Source of the DNA: JAPPHA01 sp963664045
GTDB taxonomy: Bacteria > Pseudomonadota > Alphaproteobacteria > Rhodobacterales > Rhodobacteraceae
DNA length: 64,000 bases
Assembly (NCBI GenBank): GCA_963664045.2
Contig: CAXXGT010000002.1
Location: forward strand, 186,001 to 250,000
Reading direction: 5' to 3'
Made by a program: the position numbers and the translations under genes. Below are positions 8,347 to 16,648 of the stretch, one piece after another. A model generated the notes under the pieces. The model made no database searches. It was not told the DNA's origin and was given only the letters and a program-made list of their open reading frames with translations. Each line of letters opens with the position of its first letter. Positions within the stretch are counted from its first letter, which is position 1.

Positions 8347-8790
8347 CTACCGGAGTTTCCTCGATCGCCGGACCAACAGCGCGGGGGGCGGTTCAGGCAC
8401 AGGCAAGTCTCCGGCTTTCAGTACATTCTCGATGCCGGGAATGATCTTTGATAGTACTTCCGTTGAACGGAAACTGTCCCTGCATGCAATCCGAACAGCA
8501 CGCTCAAGTGGCATGTCCAGCTTGCCGTTCTGTGCCTTGCCAGCGACCCGGAATGCCTCCGGGATAATGGTCCGGGTCTTCCATGAGTCCGCAATGTCAT
8601 AGACGAATGACCTTGGCTTGCCGGTGTGCAGAATTCCTATCGCGGGCGCATACCCTTCCGCGAGTACTGCCGCTTCCGTCAGTCCGTGCAGGCACGCAGT
8701 TGAAGCACTCAAACAGCGGTTCGGGACATCGGAACTGTCCCAGTCGGTCGGGTTGTAACGCCGCCGTTTCCATTTCACACCAAATTGTTT
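8347..8790 (-). pseudogene. cas1: cas1 (type I-E), 3' portion, separated by IS insertion
   Basis: Encodes the C-terminal domain of Cas1e: KWKRRRYNPTDWDSSDVPNR, LSASTACLHGL, GYAPAIGILHTGKPRSFVYD (catalytic His and Asp in the LHTGKPRSFVYDIAD block), and the basic helix ERAVRIACRDSFR. It lacks a start because the 5' part lies beyond the mobile element at 12225-12703. Joining the halves with a single target copy gives KQFGVKW across the junction and a 915-base frame (304 residues), the normal Cas1e length. The stop TAG at 8349-8347 abuts the cas2 start. No other lesion is visible in this half. Confidence 0.9.
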
Positions 8791-8853
8791 GGGGCTTATA
8801 TACTTGCCTGAAATCCAAATGATTCCTATAAAAGAATCAGGAGGTTAAAGGTC

Positions 8854-9804
8854 ATGGTAAAATCAGCACCCGGCAAGCACTACCGCGAAGGCATCAGCAT
8901 CATCGAGCTGACCGACATGTTTCCGACGGAGCAATCGGCAACGGAATGGTTCGAAAGCCTGATCTGGCCGAATGCCCGGCACTGTCCGCGTTGCGGTTGC
9001 ACCGAAACTTCGATCGCCGCGAAAACGTCCGGCCTGCCCTACTACTGCCAGGGTTGTCAGCAAGCATTTTCCGTGCGGATCGGGACGGCCCTGGAGCGAT
9101 CCAAGGTTCCGTTGCGCAAGTGGGTCTTTGCCATTTACCTCGAAATGACCAGCCTGAAAGGCGTGTCCTCGATGAAACTGCATCGGGATATCAAGGTGAC
9201 GCAAAAGACGGCTTGGTTCATGCTGCACCGCATCCGGGAAGCGTGGTCGGGCGAATGTGCCGACGTTCCATTCGCTGGCCCGGTCGAGGTTGACGAAACC
9301 TACATGGGCGGCAAACGCAAGAACATGAGCAACGCCAGGCGCGAGGAACTGGCTGACACCGGGCGCGGCGCGGTCGGGAAAACCGCCGTTGTCGGCGCGA
9401 AGGATCGTGAGAGCAACCAGGTTGCCGCCAAGGTGATCGAATCAACCGATGCGCCGACCTTGCAAGGCTTCGTTGCAGACCATGCTGAGCCGGATGCCAA
9501 GGTCTACACCGACGATGCCAAGGCGTATCGGGGAATGCCGTTCGATCATGAAGCGGTCAAGCATTCGGTCGGCGAATATGTCCGGGAACAAGCCCACACG
9601 AACGGCATGGAATCGTTCTGGTCGATGCTGAAGCGCGGGTATATCGGCGTCTATCATCACATGAGCGCGAAGCATTTGCATCGCTATGTGAATGAGTTTG
9701 CCGGACGCCACAACGTGAGGGAGGAAGATACGCTGAAACAGATGGAAGCTGTTGTTGTCCGCATGGTCGGAAAGAGGATCATGTATCGGGACTTGGTATC
9801 GTGA
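8854..9804 (+). CDS. IS1595-family transposase (ISXO2-like)
   Basis: DDE-type transposase of 316 residues. The N-terminal zinc ribbon is seen as CPRCG and CQGC (about residues 46-71). The ISXO2-like catalytic domain holds VEVDETYMGGK (first Asp, about residue 148), VYTDDAKAY (second Asp) and HTNGMESFWSMLKRG, where the third acidic position and the family's Asn/Glu lie. A good AGGAGG lies 12 bases upstream of ATG 8854. The frame is intact. Its stop overlaps the GTG of the passenger gene (GTGA). Confidence 0.93.
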   Translation: MVKSAPGKHYREGISIIELTDMFPTEQSATEWFESLIWPNARHCPRCGCTETSIAAKTSGLPYYCQGCQQAFSVRIGTALERSKVPLRKWVFAIYLEMTSLKGVSSMKLHRDIKVTQKTAWFMLHRIREAWSGECADVPFAGPVEVDETYMGGKRKNMSNARREELADTGRGAVGKTAVVGAKDRESNQVAAKVIESTDAPTLQGFVADHAEPDAKVYTDDAKAYRGMPFDHEAVKHSVGEYVREQAHTNGMESFWSMLKRGYIGVYHHMSAKHLHRYVNEFAGRHNVREEDTLKQMEAVVVRMVGKRIMYRDLVS

Positions 9805-9980
9805 GTGCCGCCGAAGATTTGGCGGTAGACCTCGATGGACAGACTTTTGGGACAATCCTCGCCGATCCTCCTTGGCGATTTGCGCATCGACCCGGAAAGG
9901 TCGCGCCGGAACATCGTCGGCCAGGGCAAGGAAATTCGTCGCTGACAAGTTCGGCGCAGCGACGACACATTGGGCCAAGC
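9801..9980 (+). pseudogene. MT-A70-type adenine methyltransferase passenger, truncated
   Basis: Starts at GTG 9801, overlapping the transposase stop by four bases. The first 40 residues match the start of MT-A70 DNA adenine methyltransferases: FGTILADPPWRFAHR with the DPPW catalytic motif, then GKVAPEHRR. After that the match is lost before the IS66 insertion at 9981, so the gene had already decayed or lost its middle. Beyond the insertion the frame meets TAG within five codons. A different frame there ends VGKEKLE with an ATGA overlap to the next small gene, which may be its displaced 3' end. Confidence 0.7.
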
Positions 9981-11955
9981 GTAATAGGGGCATCTTTCCG
10001 GGAATTCGGGTTGACCTGACAGGGTATTCCGTGACTTCCGGTTGTTTTTCCCGATGAGGGGATTCCCTTCGGAATCGACTTGTGATTCCAAGGGGCATGG
10101 ATGATTCGCAGACGGACATTCGGACAGGCGCCGGTGCTGCGTCAGGGGCGGGGATTGCCGCGTTTCGGGAGCAGCTCACCGTGGCCCTCGACCGGCTCGC
10201 TGAACGAGATCAGCAACTTGCAGAACAGAACGAGCAGCTCAAGCACCGGGATCGGCAACTGGCCGAACAGGCGCAACAACTCACCGAACTCCGCGAGGAG
10301 AACATGGTCCTGCGCGACGAGATCCGGGCGCTGAAGAAGCTTCCGAAGCGCCCCCGGATGAAACCGAGCGGAATGGCGTCGTCGGAAGGCGATGATACGG
10401 ACGATCCGGCATCGGGCTCTTCCGGGTCCGGCGGGTCGGGGAAGGCCGGCAAGGACCGCAGGAAAGGTCGCGGCCCGCGGCGTCGGAACCGGCACCTGCA
10501 CCGTCGTGAGGTGAAGGTGGGTCTCGACGACGTGCCCGAGGGAGCGGTGCACAAGGGCTACCAGGACCACACGGTCCGCGACATCGTGTTCCATGCCGAG
10601 GAGGTCACCTACAGACGCGAGGTCTGGGAGTTCCCGGACGGCAGCCGGCATGTAGCGCCGTTACCGCCGGAGGTGGCGACGGGACGCGAACAGTACGGTC
10701 CCGGCGTCAAGGCTCTGGTGATCATGCTGTATTACCAGTGCCAGTCGACGATCGGGCGGATTACGTCGATGCTGAACGATGTGGGCCTGGACATCTCCGC
10801 GCGCCAGGTGGGGCGGTTCCTGACCACGGACACCGGGGGCATCGTGGCGGAACAGCAGCAGGTGCTGAGGGCCGGCATGGAAACCGCTTCGTGGCTCAAC
10901 GTCGACGATACCGGTGCCCGCCACAAGGCCGAGAACGGTTATTGCACGGCGATCGGCAACGAACTCTTTGCCCATTTCCGGTCGAGCGGCTCGAAAAGCC
11001 GCCTCGATTTCCTCGAACATCTCTGTGCGGGTGAGGAAGCCTACACGGTCAATGACGCTGCACTCGACTACATGGGGAAACGGAAACTTCCGGGGACGGT
11101 GATCGCGCGTCTCGCCTCCCATGGGCAGCGGCGCTTCAGTGACGGCGATGAATGGCGGGCCCATCTGGAAGCGCTCGGCATTGCCGGGATGAAGAACCCG
11201 GTGAAGGTCGCCACGGAGGGCGCGCTCTGGGGGACGATCTGCGATGGCGGGCGCATTGCCGGAACCGTGATCCTGAGCGACGATGCCGGACAGTTCGATG
11301 TCGGCGACCTCCATGCCCTGTGCTGGATTCATGCAGAGCGCAATGTCAGCAAGCTGGACGGAAACACCCCGTATCAGCATGAACGGGTCGCTCCGGTGCT
11401 CGACAGGATGTGGAAGCTCTACCGCAGCCTTGCCCGCTACCGGAAACGCCCCACCCCGCGGCGCAAGCGTGTCATGGAGACACGGTTCGACCAGATCTTC
11501 GGCATGCGTACCGGTTATGCCAGCCTCGACCGGTTGCTCGAACGGTTGAAGGCGAACAGGGACGAGCTGTTGCGCGTGCTCGACCATCCGGAGACACCGC
11601 TCCACACAAACGGGATTGAAAACGACATCCGGGACCATGTCACCCGGCGCAAGATCTCGTTCGGGACCCGAAGCGAGGCCGGGCGGGCCGCACGCGATGC
11701 CTATATCGGAGGGAAGAAGACCTGCAAGAAGCTTGGCCTGTCATTCTGGGACTACCTGAGGAACCGTCTCGGAGTTGCCGGTGCTCCCGACGTGCCGAGG
11801 CTTGCAGACCTCATCAGGCAGCGCGCAACAACCTGACATTGACGACCGAACAAGCGCGACAGCAGTATCGACCGTTCGCGTTGATCATCGCTTCAATGAG
11901 TGCCGGAAAAAGCCCCTCAGGCCAGATCCAATTCCCGAGGAGTTGCCCCTATTAC
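9981..11955 (+). mobile_element. IS66-family element nested in the IS1595 element
   Basis: 1975 bp with terminal inverted repeats beginning GTAATAGGGGCA at both ends (left 9981, right read inward from 11955) and an 8-bp target duplication GGCCAAGC at 9973-9980 and 11956-11963. It has one long transposase gene and no tnpA/tnpB, as in the ISBst12-type branch of IS66. It interrupts the passenger methyltransferase region, so it arrived after the IS1595 element. Confidence 0.93.
10082..11836 (+). CDS. IS66-family transposase (TnpC-like)
   Basis: 584 residues. Residues 20-85 form a Leu/Glu/Gln-rich coiled coil (QQLAEQNEQLKHRDRQL). A Gly/Ser/Lys-rich linker follows, then the IS66 transposase core with LNVDDTGARHK (first catalytic Asp, about residue 275), LCWIHAERN, and HTNGIENDIRDHVTRRKIS (Glu, about residue 510), ending with the IS66 C-terminal segment GLSFWDYLRNRLG. 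The frame starts at GTG 10082; ATG 10097 just downstream is an equal candidate. Intact. Confidence 0.92.
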   Translation: MIPRGMDDSQTDIRTGAGAASGAGIAAFREQLTVALDRLAERDQQLAEQNEQLKHRDRQLAEQAQQLTELREENMVLRDEIRALKKLPKRPRMKPSGMASSEGDDTDDPASGSSGSGGSGKAGKDRRKGRGPRRRNRHLHRREVKVGLDDVPEGAVHKGYQDHTVRDIVFHAEEVTYRREVWEFPDGSRHVAPLPPEVATGREQYGPGVKALVIMLYYQCQSTIGRITSMLNDVGLDISARQVGRFLTTDTGGIVAEQQQVLRAGMETASWLNVDDTGARHKAENGYCTAIGNELFAHFRSSGSKSRLDFLEHLCAGEEAYTVNDAALDYMGKRKLPGTVIARLASHGQRRFSDGDEWRAHLEALGIAGMKNPVKVATEGALWGTICDGGRIAGTVILSDDAGQFDVGDLHALCWIHAERNVSKLDGNTPYQHERVAPVLDRMWKLYRSLARYRKRPTPRRKRVMETRFDQIFGMRTGYASLDRLLERLKANRDELLRVLDHPETPLHTNGIENDIRDHVTRRKISFGTRSEAGRAARDAYIGGKKTCKKLGLSFWDYLRNRLGVAGAPDVPRLADLIRQRATT

Positions 11956-12054
11956 GGCCAAGCTACAAAGCCGAATAGAGCGTGGTGTTGGCAGCCCGTG
12001 CCCGCTGCTACTGGTCGGCGTTCCTGCAACCGAGGTGGGCAAGGAGAAGCTGGA

Positions 12055-12219
12055 ATGATCGAGGATAACGAAAGAAAACCGATCGAGGTACTGAACCCTG
12101 CGTACAGGGGCGCGACCCCGAAGGACGTAGGCCGCGCCCTGTTGCGCAGAGTGGAAAATCGCCAGGAAGACGACCGCGAGAAACCCACGCCAGACGGTGA
12201 ATTTCAATCAAGTATATAA
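12055..12219 (+). CDS. Small accessory protein of the IS1595 element
   Basis: 54 residues beginning MIEDNERKPIEVLNPAYRG, then ATPKDVGRALLRR and a charged tail. An AAGGAG lies 10 bases upstream of ATG 12055, and the ATG overlaps a stop in the preceding frame (ATGA). It ends inside the right terminal repeat. The NPAYRGATPxxVxRALLR pattern looks conserved, but I know no function. Its place inside the element boundaries shows it travels with the IS. Confidence 0.6.
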   Translation: MIEDNERKPIEVLNPAYRGATPKDVGRALLRRVENRQEDDREKPTPDGEFQSSI

Positions 12220-12224
12220 TCCCC

Positions 12225-12703
12225 AATTGTTTGGTAAAAAGATCATAACTCGCCCGAACACGTGCCCCTTCGATACCCCGCAACTGATTGATCGACCGCC
12301 TCCGGGGAGCAGCCTCACCGAAACGGATCTTGAACATCTCTCGCACGACGCGCAACCTAGCTGCCGGGTCGAGGGCCAACGAGGCCTGCCACAACAGCTT
12401 GTCCGAGCGTGCTCCACCTGGCTGACCGGCCGCATAGAAGCGGACACCGGCTTCCCCTACCCAGGTCACCAGAGTTCCGGCGCGCGCAGCGAGTGCGACC
12501 GCACTGTGCGAATTCCGGGCGCCGGGTTCAAGCATCAGACATGCCAAACCACCAACAGGGATGTGGGTCCGCGTGCCATCGGCATTAATGGCGACAAAGG
12601 CCCCGTCCTTCACATCAAGTTGCGCCCGCTCGACGAACACTAAAGCCGCCCTTTCCTTGAGCGGGATCGGTTTGGGTGGAGCGATTCCCGGGAGCGGCAT
12701 CAA
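12225..12703 (-). pseudogene. cas1: cas1 (type I-E), 5' portion, separated by IS insertion
   Basis: N-terminal beta domain and first helices of Cas1e, starting MMPLPGIAPPKPIPLKERA at ATG 12703. Recognisable blocks are FVERAQLDVKDGAFV, HIPVGGLACLMLEPG, LVTWVGEAGVRFYAAG (a catalytic Glu lies in this region in Cas1e) and RSINQLRGIEGARVR. Downstream of YDLFTKQ the frame runs into the IS1595 right end and adds unrelated residues. The start is 13 bases after the cas6e stop, the normal spacing in a cas operon. Confidence 0.9.
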
Positions 12704-12716
12704 TCTGAATCACAAT

Positions 12717-12806
12717 TCATTCGCGACGCACTAGCATCAAGCCGCACCCGAAAGCTCTGGCACGGCCCAGCCCCCTGAACTGGACTTGACACCTGTGGTG
12801 ATTTTA
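12717..12806 (-). pseudogene. cas6e: cas6e 3' end remnant
   Basis: The last 22 or so codons before a TGA at 12717-12719 read VQFRGLGRARAFGCG followed by LMLVRRE, the Gly-rich C-terminus typical of Cas6e/Cse3. Upstream, the frame hits a stop near 12807, so the rest of the gene is gone. It lies directly before cas1 on the same strand, the normal type I-E order (cas6e-cas1-cas2). The effector genes cas3, cse1, cse2, cas7 and cas5 are absent from the window. Confidence 0.7.
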
Positions 12807-13509
12807 CTTTCATTTGCCACTGACACCTTCATTTGTCATTTCTTGACTCTGCCTGATTCTGAGATCAGATTCAGAGCGTTCAGAATTCGCGGTCGAGCCG
12901 TTAACAGGTACTCGATTGCACCACATTGGAGCGCGGGCAACGGCCCGCGTTTTTCCTGAGTCATTTCAAATCCAAATCGCAAATGTAATTCTCGGGACCG
13001 ATAGTTGCTCGCATCGGCGAGTTACAATCCGCTTGTTCTCGTCAAAGGAAACCCACACTTCACAGCCTCAATCTTCGCATTGCCTGCAAGATTTTTCACA
13101 ACAAATCGAATTGCGCCTCAGGGTACTCAATTTGCGGGAAACCGCTCGTGCGGAAGCCATGGTTGTGGCGGGTGACGCAATCTCGGAGATGCGGGTACGC
13201 TATGGGCATACCCGTCGCCATGTGACTGCACCCACCGAGTCCCGTGGATTTGTCAGCAATACGACTCGAGATTCGACCATGGAAAAACGGCCGTTCAAGG
13301 AGTTCCGGTGAGGACAAGCGTAAGACCGACGACGACAATCAACACTTGACCCGCGACCAGCACGACCGGTTCAAATGGCCGTGGTCCGTAGCCGGACAGC
13401 GAGCGGTAGCAATTCCTGTCTCACCTGAGCCTTGGACTCACCCTCCCGATTTCAGCAGACTTGAGAATGCAATCTCAACCCTCGCACGGTCAGAGTTGCG
13501 CCAAGCCCG
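12807..13509. other. Gene-free stretch at the edge of the CRISPR wreck
   Basis: About 700 bases with no convincing gene on either strand. The first part (12785-12850) has two similar segments, ACTTTCATTTGCCACTGACA and ACCTTCATTTGTCATTTC, which resemble the repeated ends of some insertion sequences and may mark the deletion border that removed the upstream cas genes. Short open frames to 13500 have no recognisable motif. Confidence 0.4.
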
Positions 13510-14814
13510 TCAACCAAGGACCGAAAAGCTGCTCTCCATGTTGATCTCGCGCTTGCGTGAATAGAATCCGACATCCACCTTCTTGCCGATGTAAGGCAAT
13601 TCGAACTGCAGCGGGTCGCTGTCGTGATCATTCCCGTTTTCGCACCAGGAAATCAGCTCCGCCATCATTTTCCCCGCGATCGGCGCGTTCTTGTACTGGT
13701 TCCCGCTGGACCCGATCGCCATGTAGAATCCGGGAAGTGACGAACCGTCGTATATGGGAATCCAGTCGTCTGACACGTCGTACAGGTCCACGACACCCCT
13801 CATGCGACTCGGAATCCCGAGAGACGGGACGCGCTGCGCATACCTTAGTGCCTGGTGGGTCCACTGGTCCGTAAAGTTGCGATCATAGGTTTCGGGATCC
13901 ACCCATTCGCGCGGGTCACATTCCGGGTCCTCGGATCCGATCAGGATGAAGTTGCCCTTTTCGGGCCTGACGTAACAGCCGATGTCACCGTCCGAAATCA
14001 CGATCCCGTCGTTGTAGAAGTCGAATCCGCCCGGCGCCGGCACGTGCGCCACCTCTTGCTTGAGCGCCCTGGTGGAAATCGTCATGTCCTCCAGAACGCC
14101 TGCCATCGCGTTGATTTCGGCCGAATACGGGCCCGCGACATTGACAACGACCGGGGTGTGGACCTCGCTGCCATCATCGAGGCTCACCCCGCTCACACGT
14201 CCCGCCCGGGTGAGAATTCCGGTCACCCTGCGGCCGAAAACAAACTGCCCGCCACTCATCTCCGATGCGAACTGCAGGTTTTGAGCGGAAAGCGCCGGAT
14301 CTGTGACATAACCGGCCGTCGGCCAAAAAATCGCGCCTTCGATACGGCCGCCGTTCGGCTGGCCGAAATCCGGATCGTCCATGCGCCGTGCCGGCGCAAA
14401 ACTCTGAAGATCGTAGACTGGCAGCCTGTCAACGATGTGTCCGGAATCCCATTCTTCGTACGGAATCCCCAGTTCTTCGCAGATCGCGACGTGTTTGTTC
14501 AGGTGTCCGTTTTGCCCGGTCCGCATGACCATGCAGCCCGTTTCGCGGAACTCGGCCGTTCCGCGAGAATCCTGTACGCCCAGGTAGTCTGCCCAGTCGC
14601 GCCAGTAATGGTATCCCTCGAAGGCGAAAGCCGTGCCGTCATGGGTAGAATAGTGAACCCGGATAATGGCGCACGACCCGCTGGTCGGCCCATGGCCGGC
14701 CGCGAGGTTCTTGTCGATCGAGATCGTCCGGAATCCGCGCCTGTTCAACTCAAGCGCAATCGCCGTACCGATGACGCCAGCCCCGATGATGACTGCATCT
14801 GCCGCCCTGGTCAT
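13510..14814 (-). CDS. FAD-dependent oxidoreductase, DAO family
   Basis: 434-residue flavoenzyme of the D-amino-acid/sarcosine oxidase (DAO) superfamily. The Rossmann dinucleotide motif is VIIGAGVIGTAIALELNRRG (about residues 7-26), with a following acidic residue in SIDKN; the C-terminal FAD-contact region is FYMAIGSSGNQYKNAPIAG. Such enzymes oxidise secondary or primary amines or amino acids. ATG 14814 is preceded by GGGAGGGCAAGG and places the Rossmann motif near the N-terminus. It is the last gene of a run after the TAXI and sulfatase genes. Exact substrate unknown. Confidence 0.85.
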   Translation of the reverse strand: MTRAADAVIIGAGVIGTAIALELNRRGFRTISIDKNLAAGHGPTSGSCAIIRVHYSTHDGTAFAFEGYHYWRDWADYLGVQDSRGTAEFRETGCMVMRTGQNGHLNKHVAICEELGIPYEEWDSGHIVDRLPVYDLQSFAPARRMDDPDFGQPNGGRIEGAIFWPTAGYVTDPALSAQNLQFASEMSGGQFVFGRRVTGILTRAGRVSGVSLDDGSEVHTPVVVNVAGPYSAEINAMAGVLEDMTISTRALKQEVAHVPAPGGFDFYNDGIVISDGDIGCYVRPEKGNFILIGSEDPECDPREWVDPETYDRNFTDQWTHQALRYAQRVPSLGIPSRMRGVVDLYDVSDDWIPIYDGSSLPGFYMAIGSSGNQYKNAPIAGKMMAELISWCENGNDHDSDPLQFELPYIGKKVDVGFYSRKREINMESSFSVLG

Positions 14815-14943
14815 CCTTGCCCTCCCTTGCCTGGCATCAACGCGTCCCACGTTGTCCGCCTGAATTCGCTCCAGCCCCGGTCAATCTCCGCTGTTCCTGA
14901 TATCGCCGAAGTGGTGCGGCGCAAACCCTGTTATCATGCTTCG

Positions 14944-16635
14944 TCATGTTTGTCGGGCGGTCACGGCTTTTCTCGCACTCCTGCCGGGAGAACCTACATA
15001 TTTCGAGATCAACTCCTGCTCAATGTCCGAAGCATCGCGCGCACCGAGGACGATGCCGCGTCTCTCCGAACTGACCCGCATCGCCTCGATCTGTTCATCG
15101 GAGCGCGTCGTGCGTTGGGACATCCGTAGAGCCCACTTCCCCAGCCGCTCATACATCATGTCCCTGATCTCCGCATGGCGCGGACAATCGCCCAGGTCCA
15201 CGAATTCGTCCGGGTCGGTTTCGAGATCGAACAGCATCGGCCGTATGCCGCCCTCCGCGTGAACGAACTTCCAGCGTTTGTCCGCGACCATGAACAGCCT
15301 TGCGTCGCGGGATGAGAGACCAAGTCTCGCCGCGATCGGCGATACCGAGTAATCGTACTCGCTGATAACGTAATTCTTCCACGAATCCGGTGCTCTCCCG
15401 CGAAGGAAAGGCAACAGGGATCGACCTTCGACGATGTGGTCCGGAACAGTACCTCCGCCAGCCTCGACGAAAGTCGCAACCGTGTCGATTGACTCGACAA
15501 GTGCATCGCAGATGCTGCCGCGCGCGGAGTCCGCCTCTCGATCCGGATCATAAATGATCAGGGGGACCTTGACCGACGCCTCGTGGAACAGGTTTTTCTC
15601 CCCAAGCCAATGATCACCCAGGTAATCGCCGTGGTCGGAGGTGAGAACGATCATGGTGTCTTCCATTCGACCCGACGTTTCCATGTGGTCCAGCAACCGG
15701 CCGAGTTGGTCGTCGCATTGCTTGATTAACCCCATGTACGCGGAAATGACCTTTTCCCGGACTTCCTTCTGGCTCAGCGCCTTGCTGATCGGGTTCCGGG
15801 TAAATGCGGCGTAAACCGGGTGCGCGTTTTCGAGTTCCACATGACTCCGGTGAACCGGAACGATCTGGTTCCCGCCATACATCTCATGGTATGGAGCCGG
15901 CGCGATGTAAGGCCAATGCGGCTTGATATAGGACAGGTGGCAAAGCCATGGTTTCGACGTCCCGCCGGCGTACTTGTTCAGGAATTCGATCGCGCGTGAT
16001 GTCAGCCAGGGTGTTTCCGAGTCCGGCTCGTCGACATTGGCTTTCCGGTCCGCATTCATGAGCAGAAACCCGCTCGCCATGTTGGCGTCTTCATCAATCC
16101 CGGCATTGGCGTAATCATGCCAGGGGTTTTCACCGGCGTAGCCCCTCGAATTCAGGTAGGCGTTGTACGGCGACCGGCCTCCATCATAGTAACCATCGGG
16201 ACCATGGGCCCAGAGACCATCGTCCCGGACAAAGACGTCGAACCCGCACTCCGACACTCTTGCACCGATAATACTGTCCGGCTCGAGCCCCAGACGCCGC
16301 ATGCCCTCGGCATCAGCCCTCATGTGGGTGCGGCCGACGAGCCAGCAGTCCATCCCGATCCGGCGCATGTGGTCGCCAAGGGTCAATTCCCCCACCTTGA
16401 GGGGAAACCCGTTCCATTGCGCGCCGTGGCTATGGGCATAGCGACCGGTGTAGAACGACATCCTGGAGGCGCCGCAGATCGGTGACTGAACGTAACATCG
16501 GCTGAATCTCACGCCCATTTCCGCAATCCGGTCCATGTTCGGTGTTTCCAGAAACGGATGCCCTGCACACGAAAGGTAGTCGAACCGCAACTGGTCATAC
16601 ATGATGAACAGGATATTCCTGACCCGTCCCGACAT
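14944..16635 (-). CDS. Sulfatase / phosphonate monoester hydrolase family enzyme
   Basis: 563-residue alkaline-phosphatase-superfamily hydrolase. Metal-binding Asp appears in MYDQLRFDYL near the N-terminus; the formylglycine site is ICGASR (about residue 58), matching C-x-A-x-R, then MSFYTGRYAHSHG. TSDHGDYLGDHWLGEKN gives the second metal site (about residues 325-345). The C-terminus (ARLFMVADKRWKFVHAEGG, PMLFDLETDPDEFVDLG) closely resembles phosphonate monoester hydrolases, so sulfate or phosphonate/phosphodiester substrates are possible. No signal peptide: cytoplasmic. The start at ATG 16635 is 13 bases after the TAXI gene stop, implying an operon. Activity needs a formylglycine-generating enzyme elsewhere. 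Confidence 0.88.
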   Translation of the reverse strand: MSGRVRNILFIMYDQLRFDYLSCAGHPFLETPNMDRIAEMGVRFSRCYVQSPICGASRMSFYTGRYAHSHGAQWNGFPLKVGELTLGDHMRRIGMDCWLVGRTHMRADAEGMRRLGLEPDSIIGARVSECGFDVFVRDDGLWAHGPDGYYDGGRSPYNAYLNSRGYAGENPWHDYANAGIDEDANMASGFLLMNADRKANVDEPDSETPWLTSRAIEFLNKYAGGTSKPWLCHLSYIKPHWPYIAPAPYHEMYGGNQIVPVHRSHVELENAHPVYAAFTRNPISKALSQKEVREKVISAYMGLIKQCDDQLGRLLDHMETSGRMEDTMIVLTSDHGDYLGDHWLGEKNLFHEASVKVPLIIYDPDREADSARGSICDALVESIDTVATFVEAGGGTVPDHIVEGRSLLPFLRGRAPDSWKNYVISEYDYSVSPIAARLGLSSRDARLFMVADKRWKFVHAEGGIRPMLFDLETDPDEFVDLGDCPRHAEIRDMMYERLGKWALRMSQRTTRSDEQIEAMRVSSERRGIVLGARDASDIEQELISKYVGSPGRSARKAVTARQT

Positions 16636-16648
16636 CGAGCCCCCCCTG

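Larger units (their letters stand above)
8791..12224 (+). mobile_element. IS1595-family element (ISXO2-like) inserted in cas1, carrying a nested IS66
   Basis: Bounded by imperfect terminal inverted repeats (left GGGGCTTATATACTTG, right read inward GGGGATTATATACTTG) and flanked by an 8-bp direct repeat AATTGTTT at 8783-8790 and 12225-12232. It contains the transposase, a degraded methyltransferase passenger and a small accessory gene, plus a complete IS66-type insertion. Without the nested element and its duplication the IS would be 1451 bp. Both the 8-bp duplication and the transposase class fit IS1595. Confidence 0.93.
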
